Shown here one piece after another: positions 46,156-57,685 of a stretch of DNA of 64,000 nt (position 1 is the stretch's first letter; each line of letters opens with the position of its first letter). Location: assembly GCA_022478985.1 (NCBI GenBank), contig JAKSZP010008023.1, positions 108,929-172,928 on the forward strand. The letters run 5' to 3'. Below the pieces are notes generated by a model that saw only the letters and a list, made by a program, of their open reading frames with translations, did no database searches and was not told where the DNA came from. The position numbers and the translations under genes were made by a program. The DNA is from Massospora cicadina. Lineage: Eukaryota; Entomophthoromycota; Entomophthoromycetes; Entomophthorales; Entomophthoraceae.

Positions 46156-48054
46156 CTTTCCTCTCAGCATAACTTTTTGAGCAAATTATAAGGATAAAAA
46201 AGTAAATCACAATCGCCTACCGTAGTTTTGCTCTGATGTCTTCAGATTCCCCACCGTTGCCCCACACTGGGACAGCCAGCAAAACACCTCCCATCATTTT
46301 CTGTAAAACAGGAAAAAATGATCGGACCGGCTTGCCTAGTCATACCAAACCCCTGGGATGATTCTTTTCTCCTAAGGATCTCAACGCCCACCTCACTCAA
46401 ACCCAAGTGGTGCCCCGCTGCCCCCTGGTGCTCCCCTGGAGCAGCATGCATTTTGGCCTTAGGGTTGGCTATGGGAAACTTTTCCCCTACCACGACCAAG
46501 CCATTATCAAAATGGCTCAGGTGGTGATGCGTCCCACATGTTTCTTTAACTTCTGCTCCTATAAGGAGTATTTTGATCTCAGCTTCACATGTAAAGCTGA
46601 TGCTGCCACTGCGGCAACTGTGCCCCTGATATTCCAAGGTACCCCTCTCCCCACAATTTTGACTCAGCTCCCAGAAGATACCACTTTGGTGGTTCAGTTC
46701 GCTGGTTTGCCCACCCGCCTTCCCCCTGAGGTGCTCCACCAAGAGCTGATGGAAGGTTTGGCAGCCTATGGCTCCAACCCCATCCTTCAATTTGTAGTCC
46801 CAAATGGGGCCACACGCCTCACTGGGCCTTGGGTATATGCCACAATCAGCCCTGAAGCAAATAAAATTGCCCTGTCAATTCCCCCATGCCGTTATCCTCT
46901 CTGCCCCTGACCATATGTTTTGGTCCTGCGTTAAGGGTGGACGGACGCTCTGTCCATCCTGTTTTGAGTTGGACCACTTGAAACGAAAGTGCCCATCCCT
47001 AGCTGCTTCTGATGGTGCTGATTTCTCATCCGCCAGCCTTCAATCCACTCCCATCATGAGCCAGCTTTGGTGTAGGGTACAATCCTACCTCCCCCTCCCC
47101 CAAATCCTGTTGCTGCAGCTGTGCAACAGCCATCAATCAGCCTCCTCCTTGCCACAATGGCAAAATTTCTTTATACAATCAAGCACAGGATTGAACCCAG
47201 TTTGATCCCATGAATTCTCCAATAAACCAACTAAACCTCAGTAATATGCCGACTCCTCAATTCAATTCAACCAAAATCCTTGATATTTATTGACTGAAAT
47301 TGATGAGTCCAGGAACATAATTGAAGACTGCAATATACAAATTGAGTGGTTTGTGTGTATTGACAAAGATGAACTACCCCCTCACTCATATGCCCCCACA
47401 AAACGAGAAATGTTCCACAGTGACCACCAGCTTGCTGTTGAAGCAATGGCTAAGCCAGATTGTTGTTCTCTTTACAAAGCTGCCACCAAAGAAGTGACGA
47501 TGCTTGCAGGAGGAATTCCTACTCCCAGTATTCCCTCTAAAGCAATAAAAAATAAAAAACATGTTGATTGAAACCCACAAAGCTTCCAACAACGCCATCC
47601 AGCACATGGCAGAGGTGGAGCAGAATCCCAAATCAAAGATTACCCGCACCATTATCGCCACATCCAAAAAACTACCTGATGCATTCATAAAGCTGAACTA
47701 GCTCTGGAAAATTATTTCATAACACTTATGTATAATGACTGCATTCCCACCACACAATTATTGGAAATATATCTCCACATCCTGATGATGCCCTGACGCC
47801 CCTGCTCTCAGCCGTAGCCTGTGCCCTGCTTTGGGATAAAGTAGAGGCCGAGGATGAGCCCCCTGATCCCCTCCCTTCTACCATGATGGGATAAGCGGTT
47901 CCCGCTGTCCCACCTAATAGTTGAGTTCATGGTATGTGTGTTGTCCGCTCATTTTGGACAGTTTGTTTGTTTTATTTGGTGAGGATTTATTTTAGGTTTT
48001 GAGCTTTGGACATGTCCATCGCCTGGTCAGCTTACCTCAGTTACGTAAAAACAA
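46156..48054 (+). mobile_element. HAL-like element 2 (ORF1-only LINE derivative)
   Basis: 1.9 kb long, flanked by an 11-bp target duplication with one mismatch (tatggtaatat at 46145-46155, tatggtattat at 48055-48065). It encodes an ORF1-like protein only. Its 3' end, tgtccatcgcctggtcagc followed by tacc and an A-rich tail, matches the 3' end of the LINE at 48242-53512 (tgtccatctcatggtcagc on that element's strand). It is highly similar to element 3 at 61.6 kb. The best preserved copy of the family in this window. Confidence 0.8.
46407..47700 (+). pseudogene. ORF1-like protein of HAL-like element 2, two to three frameshifts
   Basis: The open frame 46407-46910 encodes YFDLSFTCKADAATAATVPL, then TTLVVQFAGLPTRLPPEVLH and QELMEGLAAYG. 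These align with the RRM-like region of the LINE ORF1 (LDLGFESKIAADEAAAVHVV, LPTTVKRDILEQHLKDGLAIYG). After a frameshift near 46880, ALDH-type sequence leads to the knuckle CPSCFELDHLKRKC at about 46947-46990, a perfect CX2CX4HX4C. ORF1 proteins of such LINEs bind the element RNA. Downstream, 47290-47571 (HQLAVEAMAKPDC, MLAGGIPTPSIPS) and a shifted frame to 47700 (MLIETHKASNNAIQ) form a C-terminal region conserved in the other copies. I do not recognise it. Confidence 0.72.
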
Positions 48055-48375
48055 TATGGTATTATATTGAATTTTAGCATTGAAATTAAGGATATATAAA
48101 CCTGCAACGGTGAGCTCTATAGATAATTGCAATTATATGCAATCTGATTTAGTGTTATAGAGTCAAGTCTTATCTTGATATAATTGTAGAAAATTGTAAA
48201 GATTGATTATTTTAACAGCATTCACCTCATCTATATAAGTAATTTAAATTTATTGCGGGGAAGGCTGACCATGAGATGGACACTTCTGAATATGACTCAG
48301 ACGAGACAAAACTCAGTACCAGGTGAGGCACCCCAGAGAAGCGATGCTATCTCTTGTTGCCAGCGGGAACGCCAC

Positions 48376-48977
48376 TTATGGGAAGGGGGAGGGAACGTGT
48401 GTAGGGGGCGTAGCCACTATTGAGCACGTGTGGAGGAAGGGGTCTGATTTGATGAACCAGACTGGGAACCAGGAGGAGACCAGCTGCCAGCGACGTGGTG
48501 GGAGATATCCAAACATCCACGCTTGAAAGTGATCCACCAAATGAGACCGGAATCTGTGGACAGCTTCAGGGAGGGTGGGGATGGATCCGGCGATGGCATC
48601 CATGACAATCATGTGGATAGTCCACATGGCGATTGCAACCACCAGAGCACGAAGGGAGGGTGGGAGGGGGAGGCCATTGATGAAGCAAACATATCTCTTG
48701 ACAGACTGAAGGGATGTGTTTGATCCTGGCCTAGCAGACGTTGGACTTCGCGCCATATTACTTTAGAGGTGGGGCACTTCTCCAGGCGGTGGAACAGCGT
48801 TCCATACTGGCCACACACAACACAGGATGAGTGTAAAGCGTTAGAGCGCTCAGCTGTACGATACACCCGCCTCAGGGAGCGCCACACATGGGAGCGGACT
48901 TGAGGCTGCAACAGAGGGTGGTGTGCGTATTTCCAGATAGTCTTTTGGGTCTCAGTGGAATAAGGGATGTCCATCAT
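48376..48977 (-). pseudogene. LINE ORF2 C-terminal region with zinc finger
   Basis: Continues the RT frame after one in-frame TAA near 48984. It contains VRSHVWRSLRRVYRTAERSN then CVVCGQYGTLFHRLEKC, the CX2C-H-C type finger found after the RT in many LINE ORF2 proteins. A frameshift near 48700 leads into LRALVVAIAMWTIHMIVMDA and the probable end near 48376. Confidence 0.8.
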
Positions 48978-48983
48978 GAACAG

Positions 48984-50671
48984 TTAGTCCACCCTGGATA
49001 GGACATGGGGCCGAATGGGGATCACGCCATCATGGATGGGTAGCCCCTGTACCTCTTGTGTGAACTGAGGAGAGGGGCGGCCTCTTTGGGTTATATGTCC
49101 ACTAATATGAATTCTCCACTCAGCGCTCCGCATGGAGAGGAGGATTCGTTTGTAGTGGGTTTTAGTCCCATGAGGACCTGTGGCCAATGTATGTGAAGCG
49201 AGGTATTTCATCAGGGAGTGGGGGTTCGATGGATTGTTGAGGCCCAAGGCGTGGGAGAAGTTGGAGCGGGCTGCGCGGGACCAGTGTTGGGAGGGGAGTG
49301 TAGGGGTGGTGATGGCCGCAATCCAGGTGCCTGGAATCTTGGCAGCATGGGCTTTGAGGTCAAGTAGGCCCATGCCACCATGATGATGAGGGCCAAACAT
49401 GACCTCTAGCCATACTGGTGGAGGGCGGCCTAACCAAAGCCAACCTTGTAGCAAAGCATACAGGGATTTGAAGAAGCTTGGGGAGAAGGGGATGGCGTGG
49501 GCTCCAAACCAGACTTTGGATAGGAGCATAGAGTTGGCAAGAACAACCCTGCCAGTGAGGGTAGTAGGGTGGGCTCTGAGAGAGGCGATTCGCTTCGTCA
49601 CGTTGTCCAGTATATGGCCCTCCATTACTGCTGACGCGTATCCTCCTGCCTCCAACCACACGCCCAGATGGCGTACCGGTCCTATGGTAGGTCGCGGCAC
49701 AAAGGGGAGCACCAGTGGAGCGGTGTGTTTTGAGTTAGTAAGGCGTGGACTTGGGCAAGCAGCTGGGCTGGGTTGGGAACTACTTGCTGGGGCCCAGAAG
49801 TTCTGAAACCGACCAAGGAGGATGATTTCGGTTTTGGAGGTGTTCAGTGCCAAGTTGCTTACCCGGGAATATTCCTGGATGAGGGCTTCAAGCGCGCGTG
49901 CATCTTTATTATTAGACACCCCCACCACGCAATCATCTGCAAATGCCATCATCTTGACTGGGGTTTGGCCTAGCACATGGACCCCAGTGAGTTGGGCATT
50001 CACATTTCGCAGTAGTGGGTCAAGGCTGAAGTTGTATAAGAGTGGGCTCAGGGGGTCCCCTTGTCGCAGGCCCCTTTGAGGATGGACTACATCCGTTAGG
50101 AAACCTGGGCCGCGCACAGCCATTGTTGCAGATTCCGTGAGCAGCATCACCCAGTTAATGAAGCGGGGAGGTAGTCGGAATTGTTAGAGGCAGGCCCTAA
50201 GGTATTCCCAGTTTACTCTATCATAGGCCTTTTGTTGGTCCAAGAATACAAGTGCCCCAGAGGCTGTGGACTGACACACATTAGCCACAGAGTGCACGTT
50301 ATCCCAAATTGACCTTCTGGGGATGAAACCGAATTGTTCTGGAGAGATGGTAGCAGATGCTACAGTCCCTAAACAGTTAGCCATGATTTTGTTAAAATTT
50401 TGGTGTCTGTGTTTGTTAGAGAAATGGGGCGCCAGTTGGCTAAGTCTAGCCTATCCCCTTTCTTGAAGAGTGTGACTGTAAAAGCCTCATGTCCTCCTGG
50501 TAGGAGGCGCGTTTCCAACAGGCTTTGGTTGAGTGAGGCTAGCAGCAATGGGGATATGTATTTAAAATATTTTTTGTAGAACTCATATGGAATGCCATCT
50601 TGGCCTGGGCATTTTTGGTTTGGCACACCACGAATGGTAGTCCATAATTCATTCGGAGTAATTAAATTCAT
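48984..50671 (-). pseudogene. LINE ORF2 reverse transcriptase
   Basis: Read from 50671: GVPNQKCPGQDGIPYEFYKK (block 0-1), LFKKGDRLDLANWRPISLTN (block 2), then after a frameshift near 50385 QFGFIPRRSIWDN and LVFLDQQKAYDRVNWEYL (blocks 3-4 with the first catalytic Asp). After one in-frame TAA near 50185 comes a 388-codon frame with RGLRQGDPLSPLLYNFSLDP and the catalytic box MAFADDCVVG, followed by LNTSKTEIILLG and the thumb. All catalytic residues are intact. The enzyme copies element RNA directly at nicked target DNA. Confidence 0.92.
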
Positions 50672-52130
50672 TATTTCCAGGTATCAGAAAATGGTGCAGA
50701 TATGAGCTCTGTCGAGAAATTCCGCCATTTCGGCTGGCTGAATTGGTTCGGCTCAGTATAACTCGGAGTAATATCTTTGCATTTTGATTGCCACTTCAGC
50801 CGGTGTATCCACAATGGAATCATCCGATCTTCACACCTGTGTGTAGGCCACGCTCTGGCGTGGAGCAAAAAATCTTTTGAAGAAGTATGCGGTGCACTTG
50901 TTGCCTTTAGTGATGCGTGTGGCCCTGTATTAGACACAAACCTGATGTTTGTGTTGCCTTTCAAGTGCGTTGAGGTGGGCTGCTGCCTCCGCCCACTTCT
51001 GGCCCCATGCAGGGCTATATCCTGAGGCTGGAATGTTGGACTCCAAGTGGGCCAATTCTGCCAGCGCGCACGATATAACTGCCAATGTGGCTCATGAGCG
51101 TCTGGATGAGAGATGGCAATAGTGGCGGATGGTGTCTTTTTTGAAAGTTGCCCATGTGGAAATGGGGTCTGCACAAAACGGTGCAACAAATATTTTTGCC
51201 AAAGTTGCCTCTTCCACCCACGTGGAAAATCCTGGCGATGCAAGCTCTGGGGGGCGGATTTTGCACCAATGTGGGGCCTTTGCAACTGTGACGGGTAAGT
51301 GGTATGTTAATGAGACCAGTTGGTGGTCGGAGAATTTCATTTTCGTTGTTTTGAAGTGGGAGATGTGGGGTTGGAATTTCGCCGGTGCTAGAATAAGGTC
51401 AATGCGGGTCATGGACCTTAATTGGCCGTTGTGGATGTGGGGACGCGTCATGTTTTCGAGCAGTGGGGCATGTTGTGGCAGCGCATCCATTAACCCAAGG
51501 GTGGCTTTTAGAACGCGTAGCTCTACGTGACCCTGTGGGGCGTGGGGTGAGGGCGGCCACCAGTCCGTTGGTGAGGTTAGCCAACAGTTCATGTCACCAA
51601 TTAGGAAAGAATCAGGGGGTAGCAGGAGGGATTTGACTGATGAGAAAAATTCCCGACGCTCTTGTGCACCGTTTGGGGCGTAAATGTTGACAATTGTGTG
51701 TGCAACATTGGCCCATGAGAAGGTGACAACGAGCACTCAGTCATTTAGGAATGTTTCTGAAGATGTAAATTTAAAAATTGTTTTTCCAAATTAGCACCCC
51801 ACAGTGCTTTGACCAAAAGGATAGGGATGGTAGGAGCATTGTTTTCCAAGCATCCTCGGAACCTCATGGACAGTGGGTTTCCTGGATGGCCAGGATATCC
51901 ATGGGTAAATTATTTTGTAAAAAACTCAGTTTCCTAGCCCGGGATGGGGAGGCCTTGAGTCTGGCGATATTCAGCATCCCTAGAGTGAAGGTTTCCCCAT
52001 TGCACCTTAGGTGAGGGGGTGGGCCCCCTGGCCCACCAGCCTCTTCCAGGTCCCCACGGGCTTTCACAGCAGTGCGGGTATTAGCAGCAATGCTATCAGG
52101 GTTTTTGTTAATTTTTGCGGAAAGAGTCAC
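50672..52130 (-). pseudogene. LINE ORF2 APE-type endonuclease and linker
   Basis: Starts around 52130, where GTGA overlaps the ORF1 stop, so ORF2 is probably translated by reinitiation or frameshifting. NIARLKASPSRARKLSFL and DILAIQETHCP (catalytic Glu) open the endonuclease fold. After a frameshifted stretch, VNIYAPNGAQERREFF, FLIGDMNCWLTSP, SMTRIDLILAP and KFSDHQLVSLTY follow (51736-51092). These provide the Asp-Met-Asn, Asp and Ser-Asp-His motifs of APE nucleases. This enzyme nicks target DNA. A linker with weaker coding signal runs from 51285 to 50671. Confidence 0.88.
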
Positions 52131-53346
52131 GTTGGCTTTGGCCTTCGCTTTTTGTTTTCCTGACGTCGGATGAATTTTTGCGGTGCTGATAAGTTTGGTG
52201 CACCGTCGAGTGGGGCAAAAAATTTTTTTTTGGTTGGGATAGGTCCCAAGTCAGTTTCAACTAGGGCTTGGGTGCAGCGATTAGGTGAGATTGAATCTCC
52301 CATTGGATCCTCAGATTGAGTGGCCCATTCGGCTTGGGCCTCCCAATCTGATTGGGTGATGGATTCCTGAGTTGCTTCCGCCGCGAAGGTCTCCATGTCC
52401 TCCTGGCGTTGTGAGTGTGGGATGGTGGTGGTGACCTTGGCCGCTTCCTTGGCCGCAGTCCTACAGGCCTGCTTGGCCTTCTTCCACTCCTGCGGGGAGA
52501 TGGGCTTTACCAATAGGTAGCAGCCTTGTGCTCCCCATGGGAAAGCCTCCTTGGTGCTTGCGGTTGGTTCATAGTGCGCCTCTCCACTGGCCATGGCCGC
52601 CGAGGGGTGCTCTTGGAATGTAACGCCCTCTTTAATGGGGCACGCGTGTGCCTTATGGCTGAATGCATCACAGTGGGTGCAAATGGGGGGCGCGCTGTCC
52701 ACAGTTACCCGGAATGGGTGGGTGGTGTGCCCTGTGATGTCAATAAAGGTGGAGTGTGGGATCTGGGTTAGGTCCTTCACAATCTCCACAGTTGGGGTCA
52801 GAACTGCGATGGCTTTGCTGGTGCACAGGTGTGGCATCAGCGTGAAAAGTTGCATTTTAAAAGATTGTATTTCACCATATATGGCGAGACCATCTTTCAG
52901 GTGTTGCTCCAAAATGTCACGTTTTACCGTAGTAGGCAAAAAGTCAAACGTGAGGAATTCTGGTTTGATTTTGTTCATCTGGTGCATTTATTTTGATGAC
53001 CCATTGCCCTTTGGGGAGGTTGACCACTACATGCACCGCTGCAGCCTCGTCTGCTGCTATTTTGCTTTCAAAACCTAGGTCCAGCCAACCGCGTGACATG
53101 GAGTGAGGTGCAACGTACACCACGGTCAGGAAAATTTTGTGTACATCTTCACAAAATTTTTCCCATAGGGCCATTTTTTGGATGTCCAGATACACACGGA
53201 CTCTGAATTCCACCGACGAAAGTGGCTGGGAATGTGGCGTATTGATGTACTGGTTGCATCATGCTTGCCACGCGAGTATCTCTGGGGAAATTGTGACCAC
53301 CAGTTTTTTTAGATTTTTTTCTATTCCGCCGGATTCTCCGGGGCAT
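52127..53346 (-). pseudogene. LINE ORF1, RNA-binding protein, two frameshifts
   Basis: Start chosen at the ATG at 53346 (MPRRIRRNRKKSKKTGG, a basic N-terminus). An earlier ATG at 53417 stops after 22 codons. After a shift near 53160, WEKFCEDVHKIFLTVVYVAP and GWLDLGFESKIAADEAAAVH lead, after a second shift near 52970, into a 286-codon frame to 52127. This contains LPTTVKRDILEQHLKDGLAI, the knuckle CTHCDAFSHKAHAC (CX2CX4HX4C) and an acidic Gln-rich tail ending KKRRPKPT. Homologous to the proteins of the three HAL-like elements. Confidence 0.85.
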
Positions 53347-53528
53347 TTTCAAATGTTAGAGGCTGCGGGCCTTCCGCCTGCTCCTCTTGCCTTGCTTGCC
53401 CAACTGCTCCCAGACATGGGCGCAGACTAATCCCCTCTATGAGATTATCAAACTAGATTTTAGTTTTGAATTGAATGGGTTGCAAAAGTGTTTGCAACGA
53501 GAAAGAAAAGTTCTCATCTATATAAGTA

Positions 53529-54939
53529 GATATACTATATTCTAAAGAGATTTATCAATAATATATTTAGCATAATATAAGTATAAGTTGTGCCTTAGTT
53601 GCTTTATATATATTTGTATTAAATTATAAATATATAGTATAAAGATAAAAACATAATAAAAATCTATTTTTAATATTTCTTAAAAATCCTCTGGTACATC
53701 TTATTCTTAAAAGTTGTCCAAGGTGTGTTAGCCATAATAAAGATATACCACGTCATTTATATAGCAATAGAGAAGTGCAAAATATCACGCAGGGAGTATA
53801 GTAATTTAAGGTGAATCTCTCAATTCTTTAGCTCCATAGTGAGAATCATGGCTCATATCTTATTATCATCTTGTCTTGAGAGTATGTGCATGAATTCATT
53901 TCAGCTATCTTATCTCCCTTACAAATTTATATTGGTAATTAAACCATGAAGCATTTTAAAAAGGCTTAGACCTTACAGATATACCATCCTCCCTATATCC
54001 CACCTGTTAACTAATACTCTTTTGTTATAAAAATTATATTGTTTATAGTTGTATTAATTTTGCATTAGATATCCATACTGGTATGAATTTTAATTTTAAT
54101 GAACAGAAGTTTTAGCAAAATGAAGTTACTTAGAGAAGGGCTTAGAATTACGCTTAATGATATAGGTGAAATTCTTGATTGTTTAATATAGTGATACTTG
54201 GTTTGTTGACAGGTGGAAACTTTACCACATAGCTTGTGATGGGCATTTTTATTAAATTGAAGGGCTATACAACATCCACTGTGATAAAAATTATCATCAT
54301 TAAACTTTATACTTTGTAAGAAGGAGGTCAATCTGAATAGGGAAACATTTATGATTGATTAAGTTCAACTTCTGAGAATAGAAGATAAAACACCAGATAG
54401 TGAATAAAAAATAAAAAACTATAGTTGATAGCCTACCATCAATTTGTAATAGACAAGGCACTTCCTGACTGCCACATAGCCCTATTCTGCCTTAATGGGA
54501 AGATCAAGGCAAACAGGTGGTTCATAAAGATAATAATCCTTGGAAATGACAATCTGGAAATAAAGTTTTTGCCAAAATCAAATTAGTTAAGTTATACTTT
54601 TGGGATCAGAATTTAAAAGCACAATTGGCTTTAAGAATTTTAAAAGTCTAAACTTGGATGCAAAAAAGTACTATTAATGACAGGGGTAACTGTTGAACAT
54701 TCTAAAATGGGTCTAGACGAGAGTATTTGAGGCTGAAAGTATCAAAATTTGTTCATCAATAGCATGCTGTCCAAAGACTCTGCAGGAATAAGTCTCACGC
54801 TTTCCCACCTAACCTAGTATATAAACTAACTGGCGAAGATAATTAAAGGAACTTTACTTTCTAATAATTTTCATAAAATCTAAGAACCAAAACAATTTTA
54901 AATTCTTAAAATCTTCATTTTAAATATGGAGGTTATTTG
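53529..54939. other. AT-rich stretch without a recognised gene
   Basis: Highly AT-rich, stops in all frames. The 88-codon minus frame at 54065-54331 has no motif. It looks like old decayed sequence or non-coding DNA. Confidence 0.4.
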
Positions 54940-55905
54940 GCATGGAATGAACCACAGAATAATCCTCAGTTTTGATAAGGCAATAACATCCCTGTATGTC
55001 CTCACTAAAGGTCAGGCCTTCCTGATCTTCAGTATCATCCTCACCATAGCTCAAGGCTTTATAGTTAGCTGTTCCACAAGCTAATGGACTCATGATCATA
55101 CCTCTGGAACACTCTCCTCTTTAAGGCCCTCAACTGGGACCTGTTACCAAAATGCTAAGTGGACTTCTGTAAAGAACCTGTCTGTAACATTAGATCAAGC
55201 TTTTATTCTTATCTCCCTATCCTGGGAGGTGAAGGAGACGCCCCATGATAGAGACTTACCTTCTTGGTATGAACACACAATACTCTTTTATTTTATTTTC
55301 TTTCATCATTTTTCTAATGAGGGAAGCCACTCAACTCTTTCCTTCCATGAGCCATCCCCAACTTTTGTGTGATATGCTTCAACTGAGCCTGGGCTCTGAC
55401 TATCCTCATCTCTGGATGACTTAAGTGTGATGCAGAAAACTTTTTCATTTTAAATTGCAGATACTCTTGGCCGCAGCCTCAGGAGGAATTAACATCATGC
55501 CCCTCCAGAATGTGCAGATGGTGGTCACCCTTCCTAAGAACCTCTTAGCTCGGCTAACTGACCTTTTTGGTATCTCAGTCAGCCTTTCATCTAATTTAGA
55601 GGAATAATTTAACTGGTAGAAAGAGCTGCCACCCCAAATGACTCTCAGGGTGATTTATGGGCAGGCTCTTAGCCCTCAACCAAGGGGGAATGGAAGTCAT
55701 GGACTACGCCTATGTGTTTTGACCCCTAACAAAGTCTGAAAAGGTTACTCCTTCCCATATTTTGCGCGTGTTCACCATCCTCCGCTAAGGTATCCTCACA
55801 GCAATAAACGCTACCCTCTTAGAGAATACCTTGGAGGAGGAGACCTTAGATGCCACCTGTTGGAGTTTGTACTAATGATAGCCCAAATTCTCTAGAGATT
55901 GGACC
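54940..55905 (+). pseudogene. Degenerate coding remnant upstream of Gypsy-E
   Basis: Fragments readable in alternating forward frames: TSLYVLTKGQAFLIFSIILT, GINIMPLQNVQMVVTLPKNL followed by LARLTDLFGISVSLSSNLEE, and YPHSNKRYPLREYLGGGD. They look like protein-coding sequence broken by many stops, but I recognise no family. Gypsy-E is inserted directly after it, and the matching continuation may lie at 63700-63890. Confidence 0.3.
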
Positions 55906-55913
55906 AATAAAAG

Positions 55914-56699
55914 TGTAACAGTTGAGGTTTTCCTTCAACATCACATTGTCCTGATATTTGATAAGACAGGGCAAGCAGGTGTGGAAGATAGAGGGGTTGA
56001 GAGAGAATTAGTATTGGTTAGACTCCAGGTTGGGACTAAGACTGTGTAAGGACGGCGGTTAGAAGTTTCGTCAGGCCTTGGGTCAAACCAAATGGTTTTG
56101 AAGTGGGTGGGTTTTTAAGTTAAAGGTGGATTTGGATCATAATTGGAACGATTCTTGGGTGTGGTGGCTCAGCCACTACGGAATTCATTATGGCCTAAAA
56201 CAATTAGGGTTTTCTTACGGCATATTTCAAAAGGATAGTGTCAAGCATGACGGATGAGCTTGATCTACGCTTGCAGCAGAGAGCTATAAGATAAGGGAGT
56301 TGAGTTTGGGAGGTTCTCTATTTCTGTTTTTTATTAACTTGCCAAATTTATATTCATAAAGCCATTATTGAGACTTACTTATTTTTATTACTGTCTTCAG
56401 AGGTTATATTGGAATATTTAGTCTAACAGCAGCCATGATTGGCCTATACAAACAGGAGGTGGACTTTTAGTGCGAGTTTGGGAAGGTTATTGCATCCCTA
56501 TACACCTTGTCTTAGTGTCAGGGCATGTTACTTGTGCTAAGTATACTCGCAACCATCCTCCAAGGGGTGTTTATCCACGTTTCATGTTGCACACGCACCA
56601 GAAGAATGGTTTCAGGGACCTTATTTGCCTTTTGATCATTGACTTGGGCCCTGCTTTCCAATTCATTCCTGGCTCACTGGAAGGATCCAGTGCATTACA
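55914..56699 (+). repeat. Gypsy-E 5' LTR
   Basis: Matches 60997-61551 plus 63472-63699, for example tggttagactccaggttgggac and ggttattgcatccctatac. It is uninterrupted, so it defines the insertion point in the 3' copy. Confidence 0.88.
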
Positions 56700-57069
56700 T
56701 TAAACAGAACTCATTTACTTTCCTGTCGTTGTGGTGGCACGCAAAAGAGGAGCCAAAAGCAGTTTTCTCCCTGTGTGGTATCACCATACCATGAAGCTTT
56801 TAATGGTGATAATTTCAACAGTGTTTTTTTGCTTTGTTAGGTATACCAGGAGCTGAAGTGTGTGTCCCGGTGTGGTGGGAAAGTGGTAGGACCTGTGAAG
56901 ACTAGAGGGAAAATTCCATTAATGCTAATCTCATGGAACTTGGAGCTGATCCATCAGACGTTTGGCCGGGTTCAGTTCCAAGGGAGGTTGACAAAGTCGT
57001 TAGGGGGTGAGGATTCATTTGCTTTACAGTTGAGCCAACTTTTGGTGACCTTGTCAGTGAATTTTTAAA

Positions 57070-57660
57070 ACTGGGTACGGGAATTTTTTTGTGGAGCAGG
57101 CAGGGTTGCCTGGCTCAGTAGAGGAGTGTTTGGACTTGATTGACCAAGCGGCGTGTTCAGATGAGGCGCAAGGTTTAGATTGGTCAGCGTTGCTGCAATG
57201 CAGTCAGGGGAGAAAGTCTGTTAATGAATATGGCCGTATGTTACAGGCACTGGATAAAGCATCCAAGGCGCCAGAGTACAAGCTTCTTCGCATGTTCCTT
57301 CAAACTTTTCAATGCTGATTTGTTGTTGGCAATGGCAGCAGTGCTACCTGTGGCAACGTTTGAGGAAGAGGTAGCCTTGGCCTTGAAGGAGGAGCAGAAG
57401 GTGGCTTTGACCCAGGCTCTCCAGGAGTTGATGCAGTTCCCAGGTGGTTTTATGGGCAGGAGGAAATGAGAAGAAGAGGTTCAGAGCCAGTGCACAGCTC
57501 AAAGGGGTTCAGGTACGTGGAGGAGGAAGAAAGGGCCAGGGGGAGCCTGGGGAGGGTGGCGAATTGACAGAGGTGGTGATGACTGAGGCCCCTTTCATGT
57601 CCCTGAGGCCCCAAGAAAGAAGAAGAATGCACCTTATTATTTTTGCAAAAAGCCAGTGAA
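57070..57660 (+). pseudogene. Gypsy-E Gag, broken
   Basis: The 57091-57318 frame reads DWSALLQCSQGRKSVNEYGR then LDKASKAPEYKLLRMFLQTF. After a shift it continues with AMAAVLPVATFEEEVALALK to 57469. The helix-rich content and position match the capsid part of gypsy Gag. No CCHC knuckle was found with certainty. Confidence 0.55.
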
Positions 57661-57685
57661 TCTGGTGTCCCAAAAATAAACCGCC

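Larger units (their letters stand above)
48242..53512 (-). mobile_element. Near-full-length LINE with APE endonuclease and RT
   Basis: A 5.3 kb non-LTR retrotransposon between perfect 16-bp duplications ctcatctatataagta (48226-48241 and 53513-53528). On the minus strand, ORF1 (RNA-binding, CCHC) is followed by ORF2 (APE-type endonuclease, reverse transcriptase, C-terminal CCHC-like finger). The 3' end carries AATAAA and a short A/T-rich tail. The layout resembles fungal Tad-like and L1-like elements; the clade cannot be fixed without a tree. Only a handful of frameshifts and in-frame stops are present and CpGs are partly retained, so this is a younger insertion than the gypsy elements. Confidence 0.93.

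Noticed and set aside
46242..46790. 182-codon minus-strand frame in HAL-like element 2
   Set aside because: It is antisense to the ORF1-like frame, which aligns with copies 1 and 3 and the LINE ORF1 on the plus strand.
49399..49806. 135-codon plus-strand frame inside the LINE
   Set aside because: Shadow of the ORF2 reverse transcriptase frame on the minus strand.
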